Source of the DNA: DATJLY01 sp963773665
GTDB lineage: Bacteria; Pseudomonadota; Alphaproteobacteria; ATCC43930; CGMCC-115725
DNA length: 64,000 nt
Reading direction: 5' to 3'
NCBI GenBank assembly: GCA_963773665.1
Contig: CAVZBZ010000003.1
Location: forward strand, 186,001 to 250,000
Shown here: positions 51,089 to 59,452 of the stretch, piece by piece
How the letters are laid out: every line of letters begins with the position of its first letter
Position numbering within the stretch: position 1 is the stretch's first letter
The notes under the pieces: model-generated
Told to the model about the DNA's origin: nothing
What the model saw: only the letters and a program-made list of their open reading frames with translations
The model's database searches: none
Program-made: the position numbers and the translations under genes

Positions 51089-53278
51089 GTGGCAAATTCA
51101 TCCCTCATGGAACCCGGCCTCGAGAACTCGCTGCGGCTCGTGAGCGCGCTCACGGCGCCCCGGAACGTCGTCATCGTCGGCGCAAGCGATCGTCCCGGAA
51201 GCTGGGCCGAGCGCGTGTGGCGCAACCTCAAGCGCTGCGGCTATGAGGGCGCCGTCTATCCGGTCAATCCCGGCCGCGCCGAGATCTGGGGCGGCCGGTG
51301 CTATGCGGATTTCCGCGACTTGCCGGAGCCGCCGGACCATCTCGTCGTACTCATTCCGGCGGCGGGCGTCGAAGCGGCGCTTCGCACCGGCGCTGCGGCG
51401 GGGGCGCGCAGCGCAACGATATTCTCCGCGGGCTTTGGCGAGGCGCACGACGCGGACGGGCAGGCGCGCCGCCGCGCCCTTGCCGCGGTCATCGCGGAAA
51501 CCGGGCTCGCCGTCTCCGGTCCCAACTGCATGGGAAACATCTGCGCCAGGAGCCGGCTCGCGACGCTCACCGAGATCCGCCACGCCAGCCTCGCGCCGGG
51601 GCCGGTTGCGATGGTCGGACAAAGCGGCGGGGTGATGATCTTCACGCAGTGGGTGCTCGAGGAGCGCGGGCACGGCATCGGCTACGTCATCACCAGCGGC
51701 AACGAGATCGGTCTCACCCTTGCCGACTACATTGCCTTCTTCGCCGCCGAGCCCGAGGTAAAGATCATTCTTTGCTATGTCGAAGCGATTGCCGATCTCG
51801 CCCGGTTCAAGGCCGCCTGCCGCGCGGCGTACGAAGCGGGGAAGCCCGTGATCGTGCACAAGCTCGGCCAATCGGCGGCCGGCCGAGAGGCGGCCATGGC
51901 GCATACCGGGTCGCTCGCCGGAAGCGCCGAGGCGTTCGATGCCGTGGCCGACGATCTCGGCGTCATCCGCGCGCGATCGCTCGATGACGCGGTCGAGCTC
52001 GTCGAGTTTCTGTCGCGCACGCTTGCGCCCGCGGGCCGGCGATTGGGCGCGATCACGCTCTCCGGCGCCTATCGCGGGCTGCTGCTCGATGCGGCCGCGG
52101 CGAACAACCTGGTCTTTCCGACGCTCGCGCCCGAGACCGACGCGCGGCTTCGAAAGCTGCTGTCGGTCGGATCGTTGGTTTCGAATCCGCTCGATGGCGG
52201 CTATGGCGTACTCGCGAGCCGAGAGACATATCTCCACTGCGTCGAGGCGCTCGACCGCGACCCCAATATCGACATGCTGCTGCTGCAGGAGGAGTTGCCG
52301 CGCGCGCCTGGTGCCGATCGCACCGAATCCTATCTGCGTGGCGTCGAACACTATGTCGCGGCGCGCGCCCAGAAACCGATCGCCTTCGTCTCGGTCCTGA
52401 GCCACGGCCATACCGAATACAGCCGCGCGCTTCGCGCCGAGCTGCCGCACCTGTCGTTCCTCAATGAATCCGGCAAGGCGCTCCGCGCGATCGACCAGGC
52501 TGTGCGCCGCGGCGAGCGCGTGCGAAGCGGCGCCTCCGTGACGCCGCATTCGCCGCCCGATGCGGCATCCTTGGCGGCGTTGCGCGGGAAGGCGCGCGAT
52601 GTGCCGGTGACGCTCGGCGAGGCGGAATCGAAGGCGCTGCTGCGTCTTTATGGCCTTGCCGCGCCGCGCGAGTCGCTCGCGATCTCAAGAGCGCAAGCGA
52701 TGCGAGAAGCGGCGGCGCTGGGATTTCCCGTCGTGCTCAAGGCGATCTCGGAGGCGATCCCGCACAAATCGGAGGTCGGCGGTGTCATCCTCGGCCTCAG
52801 GAGCGAGGATGAGGTTTCCGAGGGCTGGCACCGCATCCAGTTGAATCTGCGCGAGCATGGCATCGGCGCGATCGAAGGCATGCTCGTCGCGCAGCAGATC
52901 GAGGGCGGCGTCGAATTGGCGCTCGGCCTTCACCGCGATCCCGAGATGGGGCCGGTGGTGATGGCGGGAAGCGGCGGCCTCTTGCTCGAGGTGATGAAGG
53001 ACGTGGCGTTTGCCGCGCCGCCCATCGACATGGCGAAGGCGCGAGACCTGCTGTCCCGCACGCGCGCCGCGCGACTTCTCGAGGGATTTCGCGGCGCGCC
53101 GCGCTGCGACTTCGACGCTACCGTCGCTGCCCTCGTGGCGCTTGGCCGGATCGCCGCCGATCTTGGCGACGTGGTCCAGTCGATCGACATCAATCCGTTC
53201 GTGGCGCTTCCGGACGGGAAGGGCGGGCTGGTGCTCGACGCGCTGGTGGTGCTGTGCCGCGCCTCAGCGGGCAACTAG
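51089..53278 (+). CDS. ferA: NDP-forming acyl-CoA synthetase (FerA-like feruloyl-CoA synthetase candidate)
   Basis: A 729-residue single-chain acetate-CoA ligase (ADP-forming) type protein. Domain order: CoA-binding Rossmann domain (VVIVGASDRPGSWAERVWRN), ligase domain with MVGQSGGVMIF, ITSGNEIGLT and the phospho-His loop AAMAHTGSLAGSAEAF, then a C-terminal ATP-grasp domain (LRLYGLAAPRES; FPVVLKAISEAIPHKSEVGG). The GTG at 51089 with AGGA upstream was chosen; TTG 51077 and ATG 51107 are alternatives. Pairing with the hydroxycinnamoyl-CoA hydratase/lyase suggests activation of ferulate or coumarate, as in SYK-6 FerA, which belongs to this superfamily. The 3' end overlaps the convergent hydrolase by 15 bp. 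Confidence 0.8.
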   Translation: MANSSLMEPGLENSLRLVSALTAPRNVVIVGASDRPGSWAERVWRNLKRCGYEGAVYPVNPGRAEIWGGRCYADFRDLPEPPDHLVVLIPAAGVEAALRTGAAAGARSATIFSAGFGEAHDADGQARRRALAAVIAETGLAVSGPNCMGNICARSRLATLTEIRHASLAPGPVAMVGQSGGVMIFTQWVLEERGHGIGYVITSGNEIGLTLADYIAFFAAEPEVKIILCYVEAIADLARFKAACRAAYEAGKPVIVHKLGQSAAGREAAMAHTGSLAGSAEAFDAVADDLGVIRARSLDDAVELVEFLSRTLAPAGRRLGAITLSGAYRGLLLDAAAANNLVFPTLAPETDARLRKLLSVGSLVSNPLDGGYGVLASRETYLHCVEALDRDPNIDMLLLQEELPRAPGADRTESYLRGVEHYVAARAQKPIAFVSVLSHGHTEYSRALRAELPHLSFLNESGKALRAIDQAVRRGERVRSGASVTPHSPPDAASLAALRGKARDVPVTLGEAESKALLRLYGLAAPRESLAISRAQAMREAAALGFPVVLKAISEAIPHKSEVGGVILGLRSEDEVSEGWHRIQLNLREHGIGAIEGMLVAQQIEGGVELALGLHRDPEMGPVVMAGSGGLLLEVMKDVAFAAPPIDMAKARDLLSRTRAARLLEGFRGAPRCDFDATVAALVALGRIAADLGDVVQSIDINPFVALPDGKGGLVLDALVVLCRASAGN

Positions 53279-54076
53279 GTCGCGAACCGCCGAAGTGAGC
53301 GTCCCTTCGGGGCTCGCGAGCTCTTCCAAAAGGCTGAAATGATCGTGGCCCTCGAGCACGATCAGGCGCGCGTCGAGCCGTGCCGCGGCAAGCGCTTCGT
53401 GATACTCGGCCGAATGCCGGCGCAGCTCCGGCAGCTCGTTGCCGCCGACAGCGATCGTGACCGGCGGCGCCGCGGCGGGAATGTGCCGGAGCGGGCTGTT
53501 GCGCAGCGCCGCGTCCCCATCCATGCCGAGCTTGTCGTTGAGATAGCTGAGCCTGATCGGCTCGAGATCGAAGAGGCCGCTGATCGGCAACACGCCCATG
53601 ACGCCCGGCGCGTCCATCGTCATCGCGGCCAAGTGCCCGCCCGCCGAATGTCCGGCGACGACGAAGCTCGGGGCCAACTCGGCGTGCAGCCAGGCGAGCG
53701 CGCGCCTCACTTCGGCGACGATGCCGTCGATCCCGATCGCGGGGGCGAGCGTGTATTCCGGGAGTGCCACATTGATGCCGTGCGCGAGCGGCCCGGCGGC
53801 GACGCAGCCGTAATTCTCCTTGTCCGAGAATTGCCAGTAGCCGCCATGAATGAAGACGAGCGTCGGCGCGCCGGGCCGGCCGCATGGATAGAAGTCGAGG
53901 CGATGGCGCGGACCGTCGCCATAACGGAGATCGCGGCGCGCGCCGACTTTCCCGGCGAGGGCGGCGGTGCGCGCCGTCCAGTCGGCGATGATGCTTTCGC
54001 GCCGTTCGAGCCCCGTGGCAGCGCCGATATTGTAGGCCGCATCGAGCGCCGCCTTGTCCATGCCGCGATAGAGCAT
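53264..54076 (-). CDS. Alpha/beta hydrolase (arylformamidase/HSL-like)
   Basis: A 270-residue hydrolase. The oxyanion motif is FIHGGYWQFSDK, the nucleophile Ser is in VVAGHSAGGHLAAM, and the C-terminal GHDHFSLLEEL holds the His. MLYRGMDKAALDAAYN at the N-terminus and the HGGYW motif resemble bacterial kynurenine formamidase-like esterases. The acid residue is not certain (VGGNELPELRRHS). The start at 54076 marks the family N-terminus; the frame above it is antisense of the next gene. No signal peptide. It is divergent from an amidohydrolase (99 bp). Confidence 0.8.
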   Translation of the reverse strand: MLYRGMDKAALDAAYNIGAATGLERRESIIADWTARTAALAGKVGARRDLRYGDGPRHRLDFYPCGRPGAPTLVFIHGGYWQFSDKENYGCVAAGPLAHGINVALPEYTLAPAIGIDGIVAEVRRALAWLHAELAPSFVVAGHSAGGHLAAMTMDAPGVMGVLPISGLFDLEPIRLSYLNDKLGMDGDAALRNSPLRHIPAAAPPVTIAVGGNELPELRRHSAEYHEALAAARLDARLIVLEGHDHFSLLEELASPEGTLTSAVRDLVAR

Positions 54077-54175
54077 TGGCCCACTCCACCATCTTGCCGC
54101 CACGCAGGCAAGCAGCCACGCGATTGCCGTCGGTCTTCCGGGAAGCGTATGCTTGCCGCAAAAGGGAGACCGTCC

Positions 54176-55189
54176 ATGGCGCACATGGTGGATATTCACA
54201 CGCACTGCACCATCCCGACCCGGGACGATCCCTTCGGGGTTGCCGAGCTGATGCGCGGTCAAGTCGTCGGCGGGAACATGGTCAGCAACTTTCGCGGCCT
54301 GCCCGCGGTGGGCTATCGCGAGATGCTCGATTTCGACTTGCAGCAGGAGGTGAGCGCCAAGGCCGGCATCACGCGCCGCCTGATGTCGAGCCCGTTCATG
54401 GCGGAGTCGGTGACGCCCTACACCAGCAAGCCGGCGCTCAACGTCGTCAAATACGGCAATGACGAGGTGGCGCGGATCGTGGCGAAGGCGCCGCACAACA
54501 CCTGGGGCATGGGCACGGTCAATCCGCTCGACAAAGGGCAGATCGCCGAAGCCGAGCGCTGCCTCGGGCCGCTTGGATTCAAGGGGCTTCTCATCTGCTC
54601 GAGCTGGCACGGCAAGTTCATCGATACCGAGGAATCCTATCCGTTCTGGGAATTCGCCGAGGCGCGGCAGGTGCCGATCTTCATCCATCCGGTGCGCGTG
54701 CCGATCGGGCACGACCAGCAGATGGACCAGTACAAGCTCGACGAGCTCGTGGGCCGCCCGTTCGATACGGCGATGGCCTTGGCGCGCATGATCCTCTCCG
54801 GCCTGTTCGACCGCTTCCCGCGCCTCAAGATCGTCGTCGCGCACATGGGCGGCGGTCTGCTGCCGGTGATGGGCCGGCTCGATTTCGGCTGGCGGCTCGG
54901 CTGCGACGGCATGCCCGAGGCGGCCAAGATCAGATGCCAGCGCCTGCCCAGCTCCTATCTCAAGGAACATCTGGCGGTCAACACGATGGGCATCTGGGCG
55001 CCGCATGTGCGCGAGGCGGTCGAGGTGTTCGGTCCCGACCGCGTCATGCTCGGCACCGATTACGGGCCGGTGCCGATCGATCCCTCGGAGCATGTCAACA
55101 TCGTCAAGAATCTCGCGATCTCCGACGCCGACAAGGAGAAGATTTTGTGGCGGAATGCCGACCGGTTCTTCGGCTTGGCGCTCGCCTGA
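54176..55189 (+). CDS. Amidohydrolase-2 family protein (ACMSD-like)
   Basis: A 337-residue metal enzyme. Ligand motifs: MVDIHTHCTIPT (HxH), IFIHPVRVPIGHDQ (His), IVVAHMGGGLLPVM (His) and MLGTDYGPVPID (Asp). Compared with the other copies it has a longer insertion after the N-terminal strand (DPFGVAELMRGQVVGGNMVS). AAGGGAG precedes the ATG. It probably acts as decarboxylase or hydrolase on an aromatic or dicarboxylic acid. The stop is at 55189; a small uncertain ORF follows. Confidence 0.82.
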   Translation: MAHMVDIHTHCTIPTRDDPFGVAELMRGQVVGGNMVSNFRGLPAVGYREMLDFDLQQEVSAKAGITRRLMSSPFMAESVTPYTSKPALNVVKYGNDEVARIVAKAPHNTWGMGTVNPLDKGQIAEAERCLGPLGFKGLLICSSWHGKFIDTEESYPFWEFAEARQVPIFIHPVRVPIGHDQQMDQYKLDELVGRPFDTAMALARMILSGLFDRFPRLKIVVAHMGGGLLPVMGRLDFGWRLGCDGMPEAAKIRCQRLPSSYLKEHLAVNTMGIWAPHVREAVEVFGPDRVMLGTDYGPVPIDPSEHVNIVKNLAISDADKEKILWRNADRFFGLALA

Positions 55190-55213
55190 CGGAACAACGA
55201 CGAAGGAGCCTCG

Positions 55214-55315
55214 ATCTGCGACGGGTCGGGCCGCACAGCTTCACCGAGATCTATTTCGCCGCCGATCGACGCCGTGCGCTGGCGCGAGATGATGGAGGAG
55301 AAGGCGGCGCGCTAA
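55214..55315 (+). other. Possible small ORF or gene remnant after the amidohydrolase
   Basis: GAAGGAG at 55202-55208 is followed six bases later by ATC, not ATG, opening a 33-codon frame (ICDGSGRTASPRS... ending in DAVRWREMMEEKAAR, stop 55313-55315). A neighbouring frame also reads protein-like (RVGPHSFTEIYFAA). It may be the tail of a decayed gene, a small peptide gene with a rare start, or chance. The end overlaps the convergent luciferase-like gene by 4 bp. Confidence 0.2.
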
Positions 55316-56457
55316 GCGGACGCGACGGGGCGGCGCAATCCCGCCTGCTCGAGCCGCGGCGCGATTGCGGCGCGCCAGAGGCGCATGCCTTCGACATACT
55401 GCACCCAGTTCAACAGCACGCCGTCGATGCCGATGTCCGACACCGCGATCAGGCTGTCAACGATGTGGTCCGGCGTGCCGACCAGCGGGAAGCCGCCCCA
55501 GCCGGCCTTGATGTTGAATTTCCGCTGCTCGAGCTGCTGCGGCAAAAGCTGCTGGCGCTGCACGCGTTGAATCGAGAGGAGCGTCTCGACGGCCTCGTCG
55601 TCGCCCTGCTCTACGACATAGTGGCGGAGATAATCGTCGGCGTCCTTCTGGGTGTCGCGCTGCACGACATAGGCGTTGCACCAGATCTGCAGCTCGCGCC
55701 CGTATTCCTCGCGCGCGAGGCGCCGATAGGACGCGATATGCGCGCGCGTCCGTTCGAGATCTTCGCTGTCAATGGTGATGAACGCCATGTCGGCATATTT
55801 CGCGGCGAAATGCTGGCCCTTGCCGCTTGATCCCGCATTCATCAGCGGCGGAAAGGGTTTCTGGACCGGCTTCGGCATCGAGAAACCCTTGCGCACGCGC
55901 AGAAACTTGCCCTCGTAGTCGAATTCCTCCTCGCGCGTCCACAGAAGCTTCATGATCTCGATCCACTCGGCGGCATAGTCGTAGCGCGTGTCGTGCTCCA
56001 TGATCGGCGCGCCGAACATTTCGAGCTCGGGCGCAAACCACCCGCAGACGATGTTGAGGGCGAAGCGTCCGCCGCTCACGTGATCGACCGTGGTCGCCTG
56101 CTTCGCGGCCATGATCGGATGGACCGTCGGGACGTGCGAGGTGGTGAAGACGGCCGTGCGCTCGGTCGCCTGGGCGATGCCGGCGGCCCAGGTATAGGTC
56201 TCGAAATTCGTGCCGTTGAAGTTCGACTTGCCGCCGAACCCCTTCCAGCGCGCGACCGGGACGAGCGCCTCGAGTCCGAGCGCGTCGGCCTCGCGCGCCG
56301 CTGCGAGCGTATTGGGCCACGTCGTTTGGAACGCTTCTTCAACGAGCGTGATGGCGCAGCCGTTGCTTACATTGGTGCCGAACGTGCCGAGCTTCAGCCG
56401 GTTGTCGTTGAAGAGCGGGTTGGTCGCGCGGCGCGGGTCTTGCGTCATGGGCGTCAA
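55312..56457 (-). CDS. LLM-class flavin-dependent monooxygenase (luciferase-like)
   Basis: A 381-residue bacterial-luciferase-fold monooxygenase. Signature elements: LKLGTFGTNVSNGCAITLVE, ALGLEALVPVARWKGFGG, TTSHVPTVHPIMAAKQATTV, DHVSGGRFALNIVCGWFAPE and GFPLVGTPDHIVDSLIAVSD. The GW(F)xxE and GTPD patterns resemble the RutA/alkanesulfonate monooxygenase branch, which cleaves C-N or C-S bonds using FMNH2 from a separate reductase. The ATG at 56457 overlaps the NTF2 gene stop (ATGA). It is last in a four-gene operon with two FAH-like genes. Confidence 0.85.
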   Translation of the reverse strand: MTPMTQDPRRATNPLFNDNRLKLGTFGTNVSNGCAITLVEEAFQTTWPNTLAAAREADALGLEALVPVARWKGFGGKSNFNGTNFETYTWAAGIAQATERTAVFTTSHVPTVHPIMAAKQATTVDHVSGGRFALNIVCGWFAPELEMFGAPIMEHDTRYDYAAEWIEIMKLLWTREEEFDYEGKFLRVRKGFSMPKPVQKPFPPLMNAGSSGKGQHFAAKYADMAFITIDSEDLERTRAHIASYRRLAREEYGRELQIWCNAYVVQRDTQKDADDYLRHYVVEQGDDEAVETLLSIQRVQRQQLLPQQLEQRKFNIKAGWGGFPLVGTPDHIVDSLIAVSDIGIDGVLLNWVQYVEGMRLWRAAIAPRLEQAGLRRPVASA

Positions 56458-56903
56458 TGGCCGCCGGCATGCTGGAAGAAGCGCCGCACCTCGCGATGGG
56501 AAATGCGCCAGCCTTCCGGCGTGCGGACGAACTTGTCATGCCATTCGCCGAGGCTGAAGGGCGGCTCGAGCGGCAGCGGCAGCTTCGGCTGCGCCGTGCC
56601 CGGGTCGTTGTGGAAGGCAAGGTAATAGGTCACGCCCTCGGCCGCGGTGTCGTCCTTCACCGTGATCAGGATGTTCGAGGTCAGGTGGCGGATCACCTGG
56701 GTCGGCGAGCCGCGGAACGATTGCAGCATCTCGGCGCGGCCCGTGTAGGGCTTGCCGCCGCGGATCCAGGTGCCGTCCGGTGTGAAGCACGCCACGGCCT
56801 TTTCCCGTTCGCCATGGTCGCTCAGCTGGCAAAGCTCCACCACGAGATCGCGGCACTGCTGCTCGATGAGGCGTCGTTCGCTGTCATTCATCTGTTCCTC
56901 CAT
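56454..56903 (-). CDS. NTF2/SnoaL-like small protein
   Basis: A 149-residue cone-fold protein (MNDSERRLIEQQCRDLVVEL; HGEREKAVACFTPDGTWIRG; GWRISHREVRRFF). The pattern resembles SnoaL-like and ring-hydroxylating-dioxygenase small subunit proteins: an N-terminal helix, a DGTW strand and a terminal GW.I..R element. It may be a cyclase, isomerase or an accessory subunit. A start at MNDSE (56891) is also plausible. It begins 1 bp after the FAH stop and overlaps the luciferase-like start, so translation is coupled. Confidence 0.78.
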   Translation of the reverse strand: MEEQMNDSERRLIEQQCRDLVVELCQLSDHGEREKAVACFTPDGTWIRGGKPYTGRAEMLQSFRGSPTQVIRHLTSNILITVKDDTAAEGVTYYLAFHNDPGTAQPKLPLPLEPPFSLGEWHDKFVRTPEGWRISHREVRRFFQHAGGH

Positions 56904-56904
56904 A

Positions 56905-57891
56905 TCAGGCGATGTGCGTCGTCAAAACGCCGATCCGCTCGATCTCGCATTCGACCAAATCGCCGCGTTTGAGCCACCAGGGTTTTTCATCGGCCTTGCG
57001 TCCCGCGGCGACCCCGCCGGGCGTGCCGGTTCCCAGTATGTCGCCGGGCTCGAGGCCGATGCGCGACCAGTGCGCGATCTGCTCGTCGATCTTGAACATC
57101 ATCAGCGCCGCGCTCGAATCCTGGCGCGTCTCGCCGTTGACGCGCGTGCGCAAGGCCAGCTTTTGCGGATCGCCGATCTCGTCCGGCGTGCAGAGGACCG
57201 GGCCCAAGGGTGCGAAGCCCGCGAAATTCTTGCCGAGGAGGCCGATCCCGCCGCCCTCGCGATTCTCGCCGCGATACATGTCGCGGTCGGTGATGTCGTT
57301 GAAGATGGTGTAGCCGAAGACGTAAGAGAGCGCTTCGTCGCGGCGGACATTGACGGCCGGCCGGCCGATCACGGCGGCGATCTCGACCTCGTAGTCCATG
57401 TGCTTCGTCTCTTTCGGGAAGCGCACGGTCTCGCCCGGCCCGACGATGGTCGAGGCGAACTGGACATGCGCGATCGGAAGCTGGGGGCCCGCCGGCGCCG
57501 CGCGCTGCTGCATCTCCTGCTGATGCGCGAAATAGTTCTTGCCGGCCGCAATGAATTTGTGCGGACGCGGCACCGGCGCGAGGATGTGCACGCGCGCCGG
57601 GTCGAACAGGATGGTCTCGCCGCCGGGACCCTGCGGCGCATCGCCATTGCGGAGCGCGTGCTCGGCGAAATCGAGTGCCGCCCGGGCGGCTTCGAGCGCC
57701 ACTCGTCCCGTCGCAATGAAGTCGCGCGCATCGGGCGGCGTCAGAGCGTGCGCCAGCACGATGGCTCGATCTGGCGGCATCTCGCGCGCGAGCCGCGCCG
57801 CCGAGGCGCCTTCGAGATCGAGGATGCGGCCATCATTCACCAGCGCGCCGAACCGTTCGACCCCGTCTGCCGCGAACGTGACGAACTTCAT
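56905..57891 (-). CDS. Fumarylacetoacetate hydrolase family protein (first FAH copy)
   Basis: A 328-residue FAH-fold enzyme starting MKFVTFAADGVERFGALVND, the standard N-terminus. The metal site is recognised in MDYEVEIAAVIGRPA (two Glu) with the Asp in FNDITDRDMYRGENR and KNFAGFAPLGPVL; LEPGDILGTGTPGGVAAGRK is the family signature. Members hydrolyse or decarboxylate acylpyruvates and 2-hydroxymuconate-type products. The ATG overlaps the preceding FAH-like gene's stop by 4 bases. Confidence 0.85.
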   Translation of the reverse strand: MKFVTFAADGVERFGALVNDGRILDLEGASAARLAREMPPDRAIVLAHALTPPDARDFIATGRVALEAARAALDFAEHALRNGDAPQGPGGETILFDPARVHILAPVPRPHKFIAAGKNYFAHQQEMQQRAAPAGPQLPIAHVQFASTIVGPGETVRFPKETKHMDYEVEIAAVIGRPAVNVRRDEALSYVFGYTIFNDITDRDMYRGENREGGGIGLLGKNFAGFAPLGPVLCTPDEIGDPQKLALRTRVNGETRQDSSAALMMFKIDEQIAHWSRIGLEPGDILGTGTPGGVAAGRKADEKPWWLKRGDLVECEIERIGVLTTHIA

Positions 57892-58769
57892 GCGCTTACC
57901 CTCGCGCGCAGCACGCCCAGTTGCGGATGGACCACCTCGATCCGGTCGCCGGCTGCGATCGGAATCGGCGAATCCACCTCGTTGCCGGGCCGCGGCCGGC
58001 AGATCGCCGCGCCAAGCGCCACCATGTCGCCGGGCGCCAGCACAACGCGCGACCACGCGCGAACCGCGGCTTCGATCCCGTGGGCGAAATCTGCCGGCGT
58101 GAAGCGCTGTCGCACCGCGCCGTTGACCGTGAGCGTCACCTCCGCCGCGGGATCGAGCTCTGCGATGCCCGCAATCCAGATTGCAGGCCCGAGCGGCGAG
58201 AGGGCCGGGCAGTTCTTGGCGAAGAGGCTGTTGTTGGTGCGCGCCTCGGCCTCGAACATGTCGCGCTGCGTCACCTCGGCCATGAGCGTGAAGCCGACGA
58301 TCGCGCGCGCCGCATCCTTCTGCGACAGCCGGTTCGCCGGCCTTCCCACCACGGCGACGAGCGCCGCCTCGACGTCATAGCGCGCGCCGGCTTCGGTCAG
58401 GCGGATCGCGGCATCGGGATCGGCGAGCGAAGTCGCGAATTTCGAGAAGCCCACGACCATCTTCGCCGGACGCTGGTCGTTCGAGCGGGCAAGCGCGACC
58501 GATCCCTCGGTCAGCAGGATCTTGCCGTCCGGCTCGAGCGGCTTCAGCAGGCGCGGGGCGGCGATGCCGTTCGCCACGCCGTCGAGCGCGCGCTCGAGCC
58601 GCTGGCGTCCGGCGGCGTTAAGGGCGGCGAGCGCCGCGAGCGCCTGCGTCAGGTCGCGCGTCCCCGGCAGCAGCGGCGCGCATTCGTGCCAATTTCCGTT
58701 CGCGCCGCACGCAATGACCTGCGGCGCCGCGAGGAAGGGCGAGGGGAATTGTGCGAGCGCCAATCTCAC
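57888..58769 (-). CDS. Fumarylacetoacetate hydrolase family protein (second, divergent copy)
   Basis: A 293-residue FAH-like protein, first in the operon. Conserved elements: RLTEAGARYDVEAALVAVVG, FTLMAEVTQRDMFEAEARTN, KNCPALSPLGPAIWIAG and LAPGDMVALGAAICRP, so the signature GTGTPxG is altered to ALGAAI and the first Glu pattern to DVEA. It may be a 2-hydroxyhepta-2,4-diene-1,7-dioate isomerase-like relative or a non-canonical partner of its neighbour. The GTG start at 58769 is the best in-frame start near the family N-terminus, but there is no strong ribosome binding site. It is divergent from a CMD-like gene (72 bp). Confidence 0.72.
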   Translation of the reverse strand: MRLALAQFPSPFLAAPQVIACGANGNWHECAPLLPGTRDLTQALAALAALNAAGRQRLERALDGVANGIAAPRLLKPLEPDGKILLTEGSVALARSNDQRPAKMVVGFSKFATSLADPDAAIRLTEAGARYDVEAALVAVVGRPANRLSQKDAARAIVGFTLMAEVTQRDMFEAEARTNNSLFAKNCPALSPLGPAIWIAGIAELDPAAEVTLTVNGAVRQRFTPADFAHGIEAAVRAWSRVVLAPGDMVALGAAICRPRPGNEVDSPIPIAAGDRIEVVHPQLGVLRARVSA

Positions 58770-58841
58770 GGAACCATGCCATTTCCTGTCCGAAGCGGAG
58801 ACCCTATCATACCGGGCAGGATTGAGAAGCTGGAGGGGACC

Positions 58842-59393
58842 ATGGCGCGCGTCACAGTGCCGGCGGAAATGTCGGCGGAACAGAAGGCCGTCGCAGAGCG
58901 GGTGAAGAAGTCGATCGGCCGGCCGCAGATCGGCGGGCCGTATTCGGCCTGGATCCAGCGGCCGGAATTGTGCTCGCGCATCCTCGAGCTGTCCGATTAT
59001 TTCCGCGACGAAGCGACCATTCCGCCGAAGCTCAGGATGCTCGGCGTGCTGCTCGCGGTCCGGCATTGGGGCGCGGACTATCCGTGGAGCGCCCAGGCGC
59101 CGCGTGCGCTCGAGGCAGGGCTCTCGCAAGCGACCGTCGCCGCGATCGGCGAAGGCAAGATGCCGTCCTTCGCCGATCTCGACGAGGAGGCGGCCTACCA
59201 GGTCGCGAGCGAACTGCTGGAGCGGCGAACGCTGTCCGACGCCACGTACCGGCGCGCGCTCGACCGGCTCGGCCAGGGCGTGCTCGTCGAGCTTGTGGCG
59301 GCGGTCGGGCACTTCACGATCGTGTCGCTCACCGCGATCGCGTTCGACATCCAGCCGGCGCAGCCGCCCTCGCCGCCGCTCAAGAAGCTTTAG
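58842..59393 (+). CDS. Carboxymuconolactone-decarboxylase-like protein (second)
   Basis: A 183-residue helical protein. AWIQRPELCSRILELSDYFR, the helix pair PPKLRMLGVLLAVRHWGADY-PWSAQAPRALEAGLS and VELVAAVGHFTIVSLTAIAF match the CMD fold; the usual EW..H is here DYPWSAQ. No CxxC. TGGAGGGG stands before the ATG. A possible -10 TATCAT lies at 58805. It precedes the VanB-type reductase by 59 bp on the same strand, so they may be co-transcribed. Confidence 0.75.
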   Translation: MARVTVPAEMSAEQKAVAERVKKSIGRPQIGGPYSAWIQRPELCSRILELSDYFRDEATIPPKLRMLGVLLAVRHWGADYPWSAQAPRALEAGLSQATVAAIGEGKMPSFADLDEEAAYQVASELLERRTLSDATYRRALDRLGQGVLVELVAAVGHFTIVSLTAIAFDIQPAQPPSPPLKKL

Positions 59394-59452
59394 CGGCGCT
59401 TCGCGCGGGCGGCGCAATCCTCTATGATCCGCGCAGGCGAGGAGGACGGATA

